Shown here piece by piece: positions 1 through 9,751 of a stretch of 64,000 bases of DNA. The stretch's first letter is position 1, and every line of letters begins with the position of its first letter. The stretch is taken from assembly GCA_000818945.1 (NCBI GenBank), contig KN805455.1:57954-121953 (forward strand), in the 5' to 3' direction. The position numbers and the translations under genes are program-made. The notes beneath the pieces are model-generated. The model saw only the letters and a list, made by a program, of their open reading frames with translations, ran no database searches and was not told the origin of the DNA. The stretch comes from Schizochytrium sp. CCTCC M209059 (Eukaryota > Sar > Bigyra > Thraustochytrida > Thraustochytriidae).

Positions 1-3000
1 ACGTGTATTGACAAGAATAAAGAATGGGAAAAGAAACTACTCGCGGTAAAACAAGAAGAGCAGCGTAAGCGCGACAAACTTTGCGAAGATTATGAGGATA
101 AGATTGCGAACCTGACGAAAGAGTGTCAAACATGGCGCGAGGACGCACGATCCAAAAGCCAAGAAAGTCAATGCGAGCTGGGCAAACTCCGCGAAGAATA
201 CGAGAAAAAGCTCGTGGTCTTGACAGAGACAAGTAAAGAATGGCAAGAAAAATCATATACCGCTCATGAAGAGGGCCAATGCAAGTTGGAAAACATTCGC
301 AAGAATTATGAAGTCAAGATCACATTGCTGACGAATGAATGCAAACACTGGCAAGAGGAGGCTTCCCGAAAATGTCAAGCGAACCAATGCGAAATAGAAG
401 CTCTTCGTACGGACTACGAGGCGACAGTCGCGACCTTGACCAAAGAATGCGCGAAATGGCAAGAGGAAGCCTTGTCCGAAAGTCAAAAAGCTCACCTTCA
501 TCAAAGAGAGCTCAAAGACGAGTACAAGTCAAAGCTGGTGTCTCTGCAGCAAGAGCGTCAAGCTTTGCAGAAAGAGGTGAGTTCTCTGCAATCGGCTCTG
601 CTGGCAATTCAATCCGACCGGGCGGCGCAACCTCGTGCTTCCGACATTGTCGCACTCGAAACCAAATACTGGCGTGCCGTCTTTGCGCGCACGGTCGACA
701 GCCTTTCCTGCGCTACGCTGACCTCGAAAGAATCTCAGTCGAGTGATAGTGCGACAACGACTACGCAGGCCCCCTTTGACGCTTGGCGTGAATGCAGTGC
801 CCTTCGCTTGCAGCTGAACGAGCGCGCGCGAGTCCTTGCCGAGCGAGATGTGCAGCTCGAGCAACTTGGCCAGAGAAAATCTAACGAAGAGAAGCTTCGA
901 CAAGAACTTGTAGCAAGTGAGCAAGAAGTCGTCTGTCTTCGGTCCGAACTCGCTGCCGCCGGAGCGCGTGCCGAATTTGAAACGGCGCAACACCGCGAGT
1001 TAGTGGTGAAGGCAGCATCGTTGGAATCAAGGCTCAAAGATCGTGTACATCAACTTGAGGCGGAATGTGCGCAGCTCGCGGATAAAACAGCTGCCTCGCA
1101 AGACGCGTTGCTTAAACTTCAAGTCTGTCATGAGAAAACCTATCAAGAAAACGAAAAGCTCAAGAGAAAAGCAAATCTGGCGACGCGTTCCAACACAAAT
1201 TTGGTGCACAAGAAAGTGCAAGCAGAGGAAATTCGATCATCGCGGAGACGATCTAAAAGGTCGTCGTCACAGACGATGGATCGAGGTCTCGGCGATAAGA
1301 ACAATGATCAAAAGGAGACACTGGCCGCCGACAACGTCGAGAAGCCCGAGATCGTTCTGCCACGGGCGCTCAAGGTTCTGGAACTCACAAGGAAGCAGCT
1401 CAGCCGCGAACGGGTACGTTTGACCTTGGCCGTGATTGCAGCGTTGTCAGCGAGAGATCGCTTCGATCGTTTGCAAGAGGAAATGGACCAGCTCGAAGAA
1501 TCGAACTCGTACCGATCTGCCGAATGCTGTGCATCTCCATGCGCAGAATGTGCAGCAACTCAGGTCATGCTTGTCGACGCAGTTCGAGAAAAGAAACGGC
1601 TTGCCGCGCAGCTTGCCCACGAGATGCAACTACGGGAAGCCCACACGCAAAAGATTGACAAGCACGAGGCGCGGCGCAAGATGCTCGTTGGCGATCTCGA
1701 GAGAGCACTGGCAGACCGTGACGAATCTCGCGCTGCTCTCGAGCGCGCTTACGCGTACCAAAAGCGATTTGATCGGGACAAAAGCAAGCTTGAAGCCAAG
1801 ATAGACGCCTTGGAGATTGAGTTGCAGACGCAGCGTGAGCAGGTGGTTCACTTGACACAAAACAAGCAAGACCAAGGCGTGGTCATTGCTGCTCTTGAAC
1901 GCGAGATGCAAGTTCATCATGAATGCCTGGAAACGACGCAAGAGGAGGCTGCGCGGGTCATCGGAGTTTTGAAAGAATCGCAACACCTTGCACACTCGCG
2001 TCTACTTGCCCTTCAGCGACAGGAAACCGAACTTGACAGTGCGAAGGAAGAGCTCGTGCAGCGGAACGAGCGGATTCGGAATGTGGAGATGGCGCTCGCA
2101 GCAGTCACGGAGCAATGCGCGGAACAAGAGAGGCAATTTGCGAGCCGCGAAAGTGCTCTCTTGGAGGAGATTGGAGTGGGCCAAAGACGGTTGTCAGCGA
2201 CCTTGGAGGAGCTGCACGCGCGTCAACTCGCCTTGGAAACCTCCAAAGAAGCCCAGGAACGGCTCAAAATGAAGCTGTCCCATGCCGAATCTGCTTCAAC
2301 ACATCGTGAAGGAGCTCGCCAACGCGCGACGCAGCTTGAACAACATTTGCATACGAAGCAGCTGCAAGTAGACACTCTCACTTCGCAAGTTCAGCAGATG
2401 GAACGCGAGATTGCACGACACGCCGAGATTGCCGCAAGCCGCCTTGGGCGAGTCGAGACATTACAGCGTGAGCTCGATGCCGTCGCCCAAGCCTATTCAA
2501 GATCCGAGGCCGATTTGGAAGCTGCGATGGAAGACCTTGCTCTTGCTAGAAGCAAGGGCAGCCGTCTTGAAGAGGCCGTTACCCAGGCGCGAGGCGCGTG
2601 CGCGCTTGCCGAGGATGCGCGAGGCGAGCTTGTTCAGCGTAGCGAATTGCTCGAAACAGATGTACGCGGCCTGCGAGCCGAGAATGAGCAACTTCGTGAA
2701 TGCTTACGCACCTCGCGCACGGAAATAAAAGTGCTTACTGGCGTTCAGAAATCATTGGCAGCTCGCGATGCAGAGCTTGCGCTCGCGCAAGATCAGAATG
2801 TAGATTATGCGCAAAGGATTGCAGAGCTTGAAGCGGCACAAGCCGTTGCTGATGAGGCTCGACAGTGCGCCGAAGAAGAAACTAAGCGCACACGGGCAGA
2901 TGTGCAGCTGCTCACCACGCGAAATCTCGAGCTGCGGGCCGACTTTGGCAAACTCGAGAGGGCACATTCACAGGCACAAAGCCGTCTTGGAGAACTAAGA

Positions 3001-4131
3001 GACGTCGAGACACAACACGCGAGTCTACAAAGAGCAGCGCAAATTCTGCAGCAAAGCTTGTTGCAGATGACGGGACGATTTCAGGATGCAGAAACGAGGC
3101 GACGGCGGACAGAGACTGTAAGCAGAGTCCTTTTGGTGCAAGTGCTACAGTTCCGATTTTGCGAGCGAAAAATGCGCGAGATTGGCGAAAAGTACACCTT
3201 GCTCCAAGTGCACGCTAAGGAGATAGAGGAGGAGAACAAGTCATTGAATGCTTTGCGCGATACATTAATGAAGTCAAGTAAAGAGCACGCCATACGTGAA
3301 GCTCGCCTGGAAAGCGAGCTTGCGGCCTGTAAACGCGAAGCGAGTGAGGTGGAGGCTGCTCTGCAGGTCGCAGGAGCGCGTCAAAACGAGCTTGAAGCAG
3401 AACGTGTAGAATGGCTGGAGAGCTTGCAACGTATGGAGTCGCAAGCCTTGCAAATGGATACGGTACGTGAAGAGACGCGCGCAGAGGCGTCGAGACTTCG
3501 GACTCTGGCCTCGCAGCTGGATGCTGCGCGGTCAGAGCTCGGAGAGAGAACACGCGAGCTTCGCAAAGGGGAAAGCGCGCTTCGTAAGCGTGTAGCGGTC
3601 TTGGAGCTCCAGCAAGCCAAGGTTGATGATGCGCAGGCAGGTCTAAGTCAAATTCAGGCGTTGACGGCGCAACTTCGCGTTCAGGAGAGTGCCAACGAAG
3701 TGCTACGCTCGCGCCTGGGCGAAGCCAAACCGAGTCACGCTTCGCCCAGACCTCGGATGCGACTTGCTTGTGATGTAGCGACGTCGCCAGTGAGGCTGCG
3801 ATCGAGCCCGCCTGGTTCACCGACCACAAGTAGCAAGATCATTACAAAAGAAGCAGCGGTCCCCACACCGACCTTTCTGGATGTCTGTAAAAGCGAAGCA
3901 GGCACACAGGTGGATCTCGTGCCTTCGGTGGCGGCAAGTATTGGCAATAACCAAGCCGATAAGGAGGCCTCGATGGCGCGTGAGGCCTTGTTGCGCGCTT
4001 TGGAGGCCAAGTCGAGCGCGTTGGAGGCCAAGTCGAGCGCTCTTGAAGACTCGCTGCAGCAGGCGCGAGCCGAAAAGACAGCTCTTGTGGCAATTTTGAC
4101 GCGTACGCAAGGGGAGCTGCTCGAGGAATAG
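1..4131 (+). CDS. Giant coiled-coil protein, 5' end outside the window
   Basis: The frame is open from base 1 to the stop at 4129-4131, so at least 1,376 residues are present and the start lies to the left. The first Met in frame (214) falls inside a repeat and is not a credible start. Codons 2-181 form five tandem 36-residue units (nt 4-543) sharing C/T5, W8, E10, Q20-C21, Y30 and E31. The rest is almost continuous heptad-like coiled coil rich in E, Q, R, L and A, broken by a basic Ser/Arg patch (about 1225-1275) and a CxxCxxC-containing stretch near 1526-1560. The C-terminal 150 residues are Pro/Ser-rich and finish with a short LEAKSSA duplication. No motor, membrane or enzyme domain is visible. 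Such proteins usually act as cytoskeletal, basal-body or Golgi scaffolds (family knowledge); I cannot choose among these. Confidence 0.85.
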   Translation, partial: TCIDKNKEWEKKLLAVKQEEQRKRDKLCEDYEDKIANLTKECQTWREDARSKSQESQCELGKLREEYEKKLVVLTETSKEWQEKSYTAHEEGQCKLENIRKNYEVKITLLTNECKHWQEEASRKCQANQCEIEALRTDYEATVATLTKECAKWQEEALSESQKAHLHQRELKDEYKSKLVSLQQERQALQKEVSSLQSALLAIQSDRAAQPRASDIVALETKYWRAVFARTVDSLSCATLTSKESQSSDSATTTTQAPFDAWRECSALRLQLNERARVLAERDVQLEQLGQRKSNEEKLRQELVASEQEVVCLRSELAAAGARAEFETAQHRELVVKAASLESRLKDRVHQLEAECAQLADKTAASQDALLKLQVCHEKTYQENEKLKRKANLATRSNTNLVHKKVQAEEIRSSRRRSKRSSSQTMDRGLGDKNNDQKETLAADNVEKPEIVLPRALKVLELTRKQLSRERVRLTLAVIAALSARDRFDRLQEEMDQLEESNSYRSAECCASPCAECAATQVMLVDAVREKKRLAAQLAHEMQLREAHTQKIDKHEARRKMLVGDLERALADRDESRAALERAYAYQKRFDRDKSKLEAKIDALEIELQTQREQVVHLTQNKQDQGVVIAALEREMQVHHECLETTQEEAARVIGVLKESQHLAHSRLLALQRQETELDSAKEELVQRNERIRNVEMALAAVTEQCAEQERQFASRESALLEEIGVGQRRLSATLEELHARQLALETSKEAQERLKMKLSHAESASTHREGARQRATQLEQHLHTKQLQVDTLTSQVQQMEREIARHAEIAASRLGRVETLQRELDAVAQAYSRSEADLEAAMEDLALARSKGSRLEEAVTQARGACALAEDARGELVQRSELLETDVRGLRAENEQLRECLRTSRTEIKVLTGVQKSLAARDAELALAQDQNVDYAQRIAELEAAQAVADEARQCAEEETKRTRADVQLLTTRNLELRADFGKLERAHSQAQSRLGELRDVETQHASLQRAAQILQQSLLQMTGRFQDAETRRRRTETVSRVLLVQVLQFRFCERKMREIGEKYTLLQVHAKEIEEENKSLNALRDTLMKSSKEHAIREARLESELAACKREASEVEAALQVAGARQNELEAERVEWLESLQRMESQALQMDTVREETRAEASRLRTLASQLDAARSELGERTRELRKGESALRKRVAVLELQQAKVDDAQAGLSQIQALTAQLRVQESANEVLRSRLGEAKPSHASPRPRMRLACDVATSPVRLRSSPPGSPTTSSKIITKEAAVPTPTFLDVCKSEAGTQVDLVPSVAASIGNNQADKEASMAREALLRALEAKSSALEAKSSALEDSLQQARAEKTALVAILTRTQGELLEE
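4..543 (+). repeat. Five tandem 108-bp (36-codon) units in the coiled-coil gene
   Basis: Units lie at 4-111, 112-219, 220-327, 328-435 and 436-543, all in frame. Aligned translations share a Trp at unit position 8, a Gln-Cys pair at 20-21 (absent in units 1 and 5) and a Tyr at 30. DNA identity between units is moderate, so the duplication is old and selected at protein level. More units may lie outside the window. Confidence 0.85.
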
Positions 4132-4137
4132 ACCTTG

Positions 4138-4210
4138 GAGCTGGCTGGAGGCATGGTTTTTTAATCAGGTTAAAGAGCTGGCTGGAGGCATGGTTTTTAA
4201 TCAGATTAAA
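4138..4210 (+). repeat. 36/37-bp tandem duplication just after the stop codon
   Basis: A 37-bp unit (4138-4174), beginning gagctggctggaggcatgg, is repeated at 4175-4210 with one T fewer and one G/A change. It starts seven bases after the stop at 4131, so it lies in the 3' UTR of the coiled-coil gene. Confidence 0.9.
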
Positions 4211-4269
4211 GATCTGGCTGAGCGGCTGACGGAAAGTCATTGATAGGAAAAGAACAGAAGAGACGAAAA

Positions 4270-4294
4270 GGAGAGAGAGAGAGAGAGAGAGAGA
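4270..4294 (+). repeat. (GA)12 microsatellite
   Basis: About twelve GA dinucleotides lie between the two convergent genes. Similar GA/CT tracts occur in many other spacers of this window. Confidence 0.95.
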
Positions 4295-4328
4295 AGTGTT
4301 AAGATAGTAAAAGTAAGTAAGTAAAGGG

Positions 4329-6035
4329 TCAGACAAAGGTACAGTCAGTATTGTAAGAGCCGCACTGGCGACACTTATCGGGGAGATTGACGAGCATGGG
4401 GGAGGTGGATGCACGCGTCGAGTCGTAGTGCGCGCCGCATTGTAGACAGCGAAGGTTGATTTTAGCAGGCGTATGGGATGCTGCGTCGGCAAGAACCTGT
4501 TCCCAGAAGCGGTCGTACTTTTCCCATACCATGCTCATGTCGCGAACACACTTGCGACATGTGGGACACCGGATATTGGTCTTGACATAATCGTTGTAGC
4601 ACTTTCGGTGCATAAAGTGGCCGCAGTCGAGCAGCTGAAGTGGCTCGGTAGCGTCAAAGAGGCTTGTCTGGCAAATGGAGCAGTCATCCTCGAGGGTGCG
4701 CTCGCGGCATACGTGGTTTTTCAGTTTGGTGGAAATGCAAGCGTTGCATTTCATGCAGTGAACGAGATCCTTGCCGAGGCCCTTGCCGAGGCGGCAGACG
4801 TTGCAGTAGGGGCAGTGGTAGATGTCGCGGTGCTGCGCGTCATCATAGAGGTTGCAAATATTGCATGTGTAGGACGCCATGGATATTTTGCAGACGGCGC
4901 ATGACGCTGCCGCGGGCTGAAGAGTGGCGCAGCGCATGCACCACATTTGCTTGATCTCGTAACGATTGGCCTGATGCCATTGCACGGCATTGCCGTTTTT
5001 GATGGATTCCTCGGTGATGGCCTCATCGTGGCAGAGACGGCAGGTGAAGAGTCGATTGCAACAAGGCATGACAAGCTTGCAAGAGCGACGATAATGCTTG
5101 CAGCCTAGACTTGGCTGTTGCTGTTGATGTTGTTGTTGATGTTGCTGCTGTAGAGCTTGAAAGTGCTGCTGGCCATAGTGGTGGTAGTGGTGTACGTGTT
5201 GCTGCTGAGGACAGCACTTGGCATCGTCGCAATGCGGATGTGCAGAGGGCGCGGCGGCAATGTTGTCCTCTGCAGTCAGTCTCCTGCACTCGCGCATGTC
5301 GACGGGAACGACACCATTAATACAAGCGCGCTCGAGCCAGAGAGAAAATCGAGTGCCTTGCGCTGCTTCCTTGATGCTTTCGATGGCAAAGTGCTTGTCG
5401 TTGTCGGGGAGGTCGCGGATGATCATTTCAAGGTACTTGTTCACTTGATCGCTGGAACGGCTGCCGAGGATGTGCCCGGCGAGAGTGAGGAGCTCAAGGT
5501 CGCCAAAGGACTGTGTGAGAAGCGGAAAGAGTTCCTCTTCCTCTTTGCGAAAGTGCAACATCACCGAGGCGCGGATGCGGTCGACGAGGTCGGCGAGATG
5601 GTCGACGAGTTGGCGAAGCTCTTGGGAGCGACGCATGTCGAGCTGCGCGACGTCTTGGCCGCGCAGGTGAAGCAAGAGGATGCGCACCTCTTCAAAGGCG
5701 CGAGACTGCCCGTCATGCTCCGCGTGGAGCTCGGCGGAAGCTTCTTCGGCTAGGCCCTTGTGGACGAGAGCGGGGATGATGACGTCATCCTCGGCTTTTG
5801 AGTGCGAGTGGTAGACGACAAAGAAAAAGTCGAACTGCTGGAGCAGACGACGGAGGGCGTCGGGCCAGTGCTCGGACTTGCCGGCGCTCAACTTGAGCTG
5901 CTGCACCCTTTCCGAGAGTTCAGCGACCTCCCTGCGCAGGCAGTCGTGGATCTCCATGAGCTCGAGGTGCGGGAGCATGCGTCGCGCGTGGGCGTCCTTG
6001 GCGAGCGCCCGCCCGAACCCCTTGGCCGCGGTCAT
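4329..6035 (-). CDS. Hemerythrin-CHY-CTCHY-RING-zinc ribbon E3 ubiquitin ligase (BRUTUS/HRZ-like)
   Basis: From the N-terminus: an HHE hemerythrin-like domain with its iron-ligand His/Glu pattern (IHDCLR, YHSHSKAEDD, HAEHDG, LHFRKEEEELFP; nt 5990-5480); a His/Cys/Gln-rich linker; a CHY zinc finger (GCKHYRRSCK, CRLCHDE); the CTCHY cluster; a RING-H2 finger (CSIC, CGHFMH, CPTC); and a C-terminal zinc ribbon (CLQC, CRQC). This order matches plant BRUTUS/HRZ iron sensors and, without HHE, RCHY1/Pirh2. In plants these ligases bind iron through HHE and ubiquitinate iron-response transcription factors. I chose Met at 6035, giving 568 residues and one HHE domain. The frame also stays open through the N gap to 6866, where further HHE domains could hide. 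Upstream Ala/Arg-rich sequence looks non-coding. Confidence 0.85.
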   Translation of the reverse strand: MTAAKGFGRALAKDAHARRMLPHLELMEIHDCLRREVAELSERVQQLKLSAGKSEHWPDALRRLLQQFDFFFVVYHSHSKAEDDVIIPALVHKGLAEEASAELHAEHDGQSRAFEEVRILLLHLRGQDVAQLDMRRSQELRQLVDHLADLVDRIRASVMLHFRKEEEELFPLLTQSFGDLELLTLAGHILGSRSSDQVNKYLEMIIRDLPDNDKHFAIESIKEAAQGTRFSLWLERACINGVVPVDMRECRRLTAEDNIAAAPSAHPHCDDAKCCPQQQHVHHYHHYGQQHFQALQQQHQQQHQQQQPSLGCKHYRRSCKLVMPCCNRLFTCRLCHDEAITEESIKNGNAVQWHQANRYEIKQMWCMRCATLQPAAASCAVCKISMASYTCNICNLYDDAQHRDIYHCPYCNVCRLGKGLGKDLVHCMKCNACISTKLKNHVCRERTLEDDCSICQTSLFDATEPLQLLDCGHFMHRKCYNDYVKTNIRCPTCRKCVRDMSMVWEKYDRFWEQVLADAASHTPAKINLRCLQCGAHYDSTRASTSPMLVNLPDKCRQCGSYNTDCTFV

Positions 6036-6069
6036 GGGGCCGCGGTCCTGGCCCCCCGCCACTGCGGCG

Positions 6070-6535
6070 NNNNNNNNNNNNNNNNNNNNNNNNNNNNNNN
6101 NNNNNNNNNNNNNNNNNNNNNNNNNNNNNNNNNNNNNNNNNNNNNNNNNNNNNNNNNNNNNNNNNNNNNNNNNNNNNNNNNNNNNNNNNNNNNNNNNNNN
6201 NNNNNNNNNNNNNNNNNNNNNNNNNNNNNNNNNNNNNNNNNNNNNNNNNNNNNNNNNNNNNNNNNNNNNNNNNNNNNNNNNNNNNNNNNNNNNNNNNNNN
6301 NNNNNNNNNNNNNNNNNNNNNNNNNNNNNNNNNNNNNNNNNNNNNNNNNNNNNNNNNNNNNNNNNNNNNNNNNNNNNNNNNNNNNNNNNNNNNNNNNNNN
6401 NNNNNNNNNNNNNNNNNNNNNNNNNNNNNNNNNNNNNNNNNNNNNNNNNNNNNNNNNNNNNNNNNNNNNNNNNNNNNNNNNNNNNNNNNNNNNNNNNNNN
6501 NNNNNNNNNNNNNNNNNNNNNNNNNNNNNNNNNNN
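6070..6535. other. Assembly gap (466 N)
   Basis: Unknown bases lie immediately upstream of the BRUTUS-like gene. The true start, or extra hemerythrin domains, may be hidden here. Flanking sequence is very GC-rich, which probably caused the gap. Confidence 0.99.
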
Positions 6536-8344
6536 GCGCGGCCGCGCCAATGGCGCAAAGCCTGAGGGCGGCCGCGCGCAAGTGGCGCAAAGCGGCGCGC
6601 AAGTGGCGCAAAGGGCGAGGTACGCCGGGAGGGGAGCGAGCGCGGGCAGCCGCCGCAGAAAAAAGGCCGAGGAGAGGGGCGCCGAGAGCGCGCAGGAGGC
6701 GGCGGCGGGCGGCGGACTCGAGGGCGGCGGACTCGAGGGCGGCAAACTCGAGGACGGCGAGCTTGAGGGCGGCGGCGGCGGTAGCCGTGAAAGATGTCGT
6801 GTTGTGCCGTGTCGTGACGCGGCGCGAGCGACGGCGAGTCATCGGGCACTTGTGTGATGTATACACTCCACTGCCGGTGGTAGTACTTGGTAGGCCCCTA
6901 CTACTGGTTTGTTCGGGACAGGGCGATCAGGGTGGTAAACTACGAGCAGTGCGGCGAGCTGCAGGCTATAGCCCAAAGCGGGCGAGAAGGATTGAAGATG
7001 CTGGCTGCCAAGCTGGTGCTCGTCGAGCTCGCTGATTGATCAATGAGTCCACTTGGCTGGCAAGAGAGAAGAGAAGTGAAGAGAAGAGAAGAAATGTGAT
7101 AGTACCAAGTTGGCAGCTGCAGCTGAGCTGGCAGGTTGGTTGGCGGGCTGGCTGGCTGGCTGGCTAATGGTTCTTTGGCTTCGTTGCTGCAGTCACGGTG
7201 AAGTTATCTATCACAAGCTTCAACCATCCTGTGGCTCTCCATCTTGCCCCTTTTCCAGCACTGCGCTTCCAACCCAGCCAGCCAGCCAGCCAGCCAAGCC
7301 CAGCCACCTTGCCACCTGCCTCTCCACTCCAACAACCAACCCGAACCAAGCCGCGCTTCGGCAAAGCGAGCCTCAGCTTTCCTCGCTCTCCTCCTCCTCC
7401 TCCTCCTCCTCCTCCTCCGGAGCGAGCGAGCGAGCATGTCGATCGCGATGGCGACCCCTGACCTCGCCGCGTACGACACGCACTGACCGTACTCTCTCTA
7501 ACTCGTGGGCCAAAGCCGCCGAGATCGCGGCAGCAGAAGCAGCGCACGAAAAAGGGTTGCGGAAACCACGGCCCGCACGTGCACAACGGCTCCCTGCTCT
7601 CTGGCGGTGCGCCGCCATCCCAGCGGCGGCGACGGCAGCCGCGGGGCAGAGGAGAGGCGGCGCGGAGACCCGTGCGCAGGAGCGGGGCGGGAAACGGGGA
7701 TGCGCGGGCCGGACGACGCAGGGGCGGGGGATCGAGATCGGCCGCAGGAGGGGCCGCCTGGCTGGGCTGGGCTGGGCTGGGCAAGCAGACGCGACACGGC
7801 AGACGCAGGAAGCGCGGAGAGAGACCCTGCGTGCCCCCCGCACGACCCCGTGGAGGTTTCGCCGGTTTCCCCGAGCACGCGTCAAGATCCGGGCGACGCC
7901 CCCGCTTAGTAGCTGAGGCTGCAGATGGAGGTAGAGCAGTGAGGAGACCGACGTCAAGATCGATCTTGCTGTCGACGCGGGACACGCGGCTCTCGAAGGC
8001 GACGCGATCCGCCGCCCGCCTGCCAGGCAGGCTGGTGCCTTCTCCCCCCCCCCCCCCGTTCTGGCCTGCAACCGTGACAAGATCAGGATCCTCGTCCCTC
8101 TCTCTCTTCGCGCCGCCGCGGGTCGGTTGGCCCGAATGGCCGAGGCAGGGCAGGGTGCGAGAAGAGCACGAGTACCCAAGTGGGCGGCTGGAACAGACTA
8201 GGCTAGTATCTAGCTACGAGCCAGCACGGCCCGACAGGCCGAGTCAGCCTGGGCACGATATGATGATGAGATGAGGGCGATATGAGGGAGGAGCAGAGAG
8301 AGCCCAAAGCCAGAACGCGGAGACGCGGCACCGGGCGCGCGGCG
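6536..8344. other. Intergenic, GC-rich low complexity; no gene supported
   Basis: This stretch holds the presumed divergent promoters of the BRUTUS-like (-) and polyQ (+) genes. It contains a (GGCT)n run near 7140-7166, its complement (CAGC)n near 7276-7296, a (TCC)n run at 7389-7420 and a C14 run at 8044-8057. Long open frames here translate to Arg/Ala/Pro/Ser-rich sequence on both strands, which is expected of GC-rich DNA without stops. Confidence 0.6.
7137..7300. repeat. Inverted pair of GGCT / AGCC tetranucleotide runs
   Basis: A run of ggctggctggct near 7146-7166 faces ccagccagccagcc near 7274-7296. The two could pair as an imperfect stem with a loop of roughly 110 nt. No function is assigned. 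Confidence 0.6.
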
Positions 8345-8397
8345 ATGGACTCCTGGGAGAACTGGCTCACGGTGGAGGGCGTGGAGGTGTGCCACGC

Positions 8398-8460
<63 letters not shown>

Positions 8461-9301
8461 GCGGCAGCGACAGGGACGAGGCCGCGGCGGGCATGATGAG
8501 CGCGAACGGCAAGAGCACACACGACGCGAGGCCGTGTATCTCGTGCCCGCGCGAGCGGCGGCGACGAGGGCGACGCACGTGGCGCCAGGCGCAGGCTCGA
8601 TGCTGCCGCCGGCACCGCGCCAGCGTCAGCAGCAGCAGCAGCAGCGGCGGCAGCGGCAGCGAGAAGAGGGTCCTCGCGAGGCGAGATGGAGGCGCCATTC
8701 GCTGGAGAACCCAACGGGGACCTCTCCGTCCGCCGTGCGGCCCATGGCACCGCGAACGCGATCTTGCGAGGAGGGCGCATCGAGCGCGTCGAGCGCGTCG
8801 AGCGCGCAGGGCAGGGTGTACCGCCCCCCGGGGTCGCGGATGGAAGTCAGTCCCTCGTTGACTACTGATCGGCAATGCAGCTGGGGAGTGCAGCCCCAAT
8901 ATTATCAGCAGGTGCACCAGCAACTGCAACAGCAACTGAACCTGACTATGCAGCTCCAGGCATCGCGCGTCTCACTGAGCAAGACAACGGCGCCAAAGAC
9001 GACCAAGACGACGACCAAGAAACGCCCACTTTCGGCGACACCAAGACGGCCTTCGATGGTTAAGGCGCCTGCGTTTATGTCTCGTCTGCGTACTTCCGCT
9101 CCCGCAGACGACAGCCGCAGTGATTCAACGACCGGTTTCCACATTCCAGGCCCAAAGACTTCGCTGTCTTCGCCGCCCGCACATCAAGTACACCCTCAGC
9201 TTGAGTCCCAGCACATAAGTCCGGACAAGCTACGACGCAAGAGCGTTTTTGAACGCATAAGATCAAAACGTCAACGCCAGTCGCTATCCTCTGTCGGCTA
9301 A
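8345..9301 (+). CDS. Polyglutamine-containing protein of unknown function
   Basis: The chosen start (MDSWENW) gives 318 residues. An in-frame Met at 8282 would add an Arg-rich leader. Residues 19-38 are 20 consecutive Gln encoded by uninterrupted CAG. An Arg/Gln/Gly-rich basic segment follows, then a second short Gln run near 8629, then Gln-rich QVHQQLQQQLN at about 8910-8940. The C-terminal third is Ser/Thr/Pro/Lys-rich and ends in a basic segment (KLRRKSVFERIRSKRQRQ). No recognised domain is visible. Long Gln runs suggest a nuclear or RNA-associated regulator, but this is inference. The reading frame is intact through the repeat, supporting coding function; the GC-rich first half is the less certain part. 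Confidence 0.55.
8399..8458 (+). repeat. (CAG)20 trinucleotide run
   Basis: Twenty uninterrupted CAG codons encode polyglutamine. Pure CAG runs of this length are prone to slippage, so the length is likely polymorphic. Confidence 0.97.
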
Positions 9302-9307
9302 TAATGG

Positions 9308-9351
<44 letters not shown>

Positions 9352-9751
9352 CCTCTCTAGCGTTGCTTGGCGAATTTCCTCGCAGGCAGACATTGTCTAG
9401 ACGTCGATTCTTCTCCGTGACTTTCACGCACTTGTTTACGCGCGTGCCGTCATAGTCTCGCTCTATCTTTTTATAATGTAACATAAATCAGTCAGAGATT
9501 GTCCCTGTTGCCGCTGGACTCTAGCACTTGTGCCAGCTGCAGGTGGTATATGCACGTTTTGGGCCCATGCCATCAAGCTACATACATACAACCTGAGCCA
9601 GCTGCAGGTGGTATACGCACGCATCAGGCCCATGCAATCAAGCTTGTTTGTTCGCGTGCTTGCTCGCTTGCTTGCCTGGCGCCATTCTCCCCGACAGCAA
9701 CCCCCAAAGTTTCGCTGCAGGCATCAAGAGGATAGGCCAGAAACGCATTCC
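9302..9751. other. Convergent intergenic region with CT repeat and a 65-bp duplication
   Basis: This region lies between the stops of the polyQ gene (+) and the EXS gene (-). It holds a (CT)18 tract at 9311-9347 and two imperfect copies of a roughly 54-bp element (9532-9585 and 9597-9650). No further gene is seen. Confidence 0.7.
9532..9650 (+). repeat. Two imperfect ~54-bp copies carrying a CAGCTG palindrome
   Basis: Both copies start gccagctgcaggtggtata and end near catcaagc or caatcaagc, about 65 bp apart. Roughly a fifth of positions differ, mostly in the middle. Confidence 0.85.

Noticed and set aside
6036..6866. N-terminal extension of the BRUTUS-like protein through the N gap
   Set aside because: The frame across unknown bases is arbitrary, and the flanking Ala/Arg/Leu repeat sequence resembles spacer. 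The gap may still hold real exons.
7110..8179. Several 230-270-codon frames on both strands
   Set aside because: Overlapping frames, all Arg/Pro/Ser/Ala-rich, with no start context or domain. Treated as spacer.
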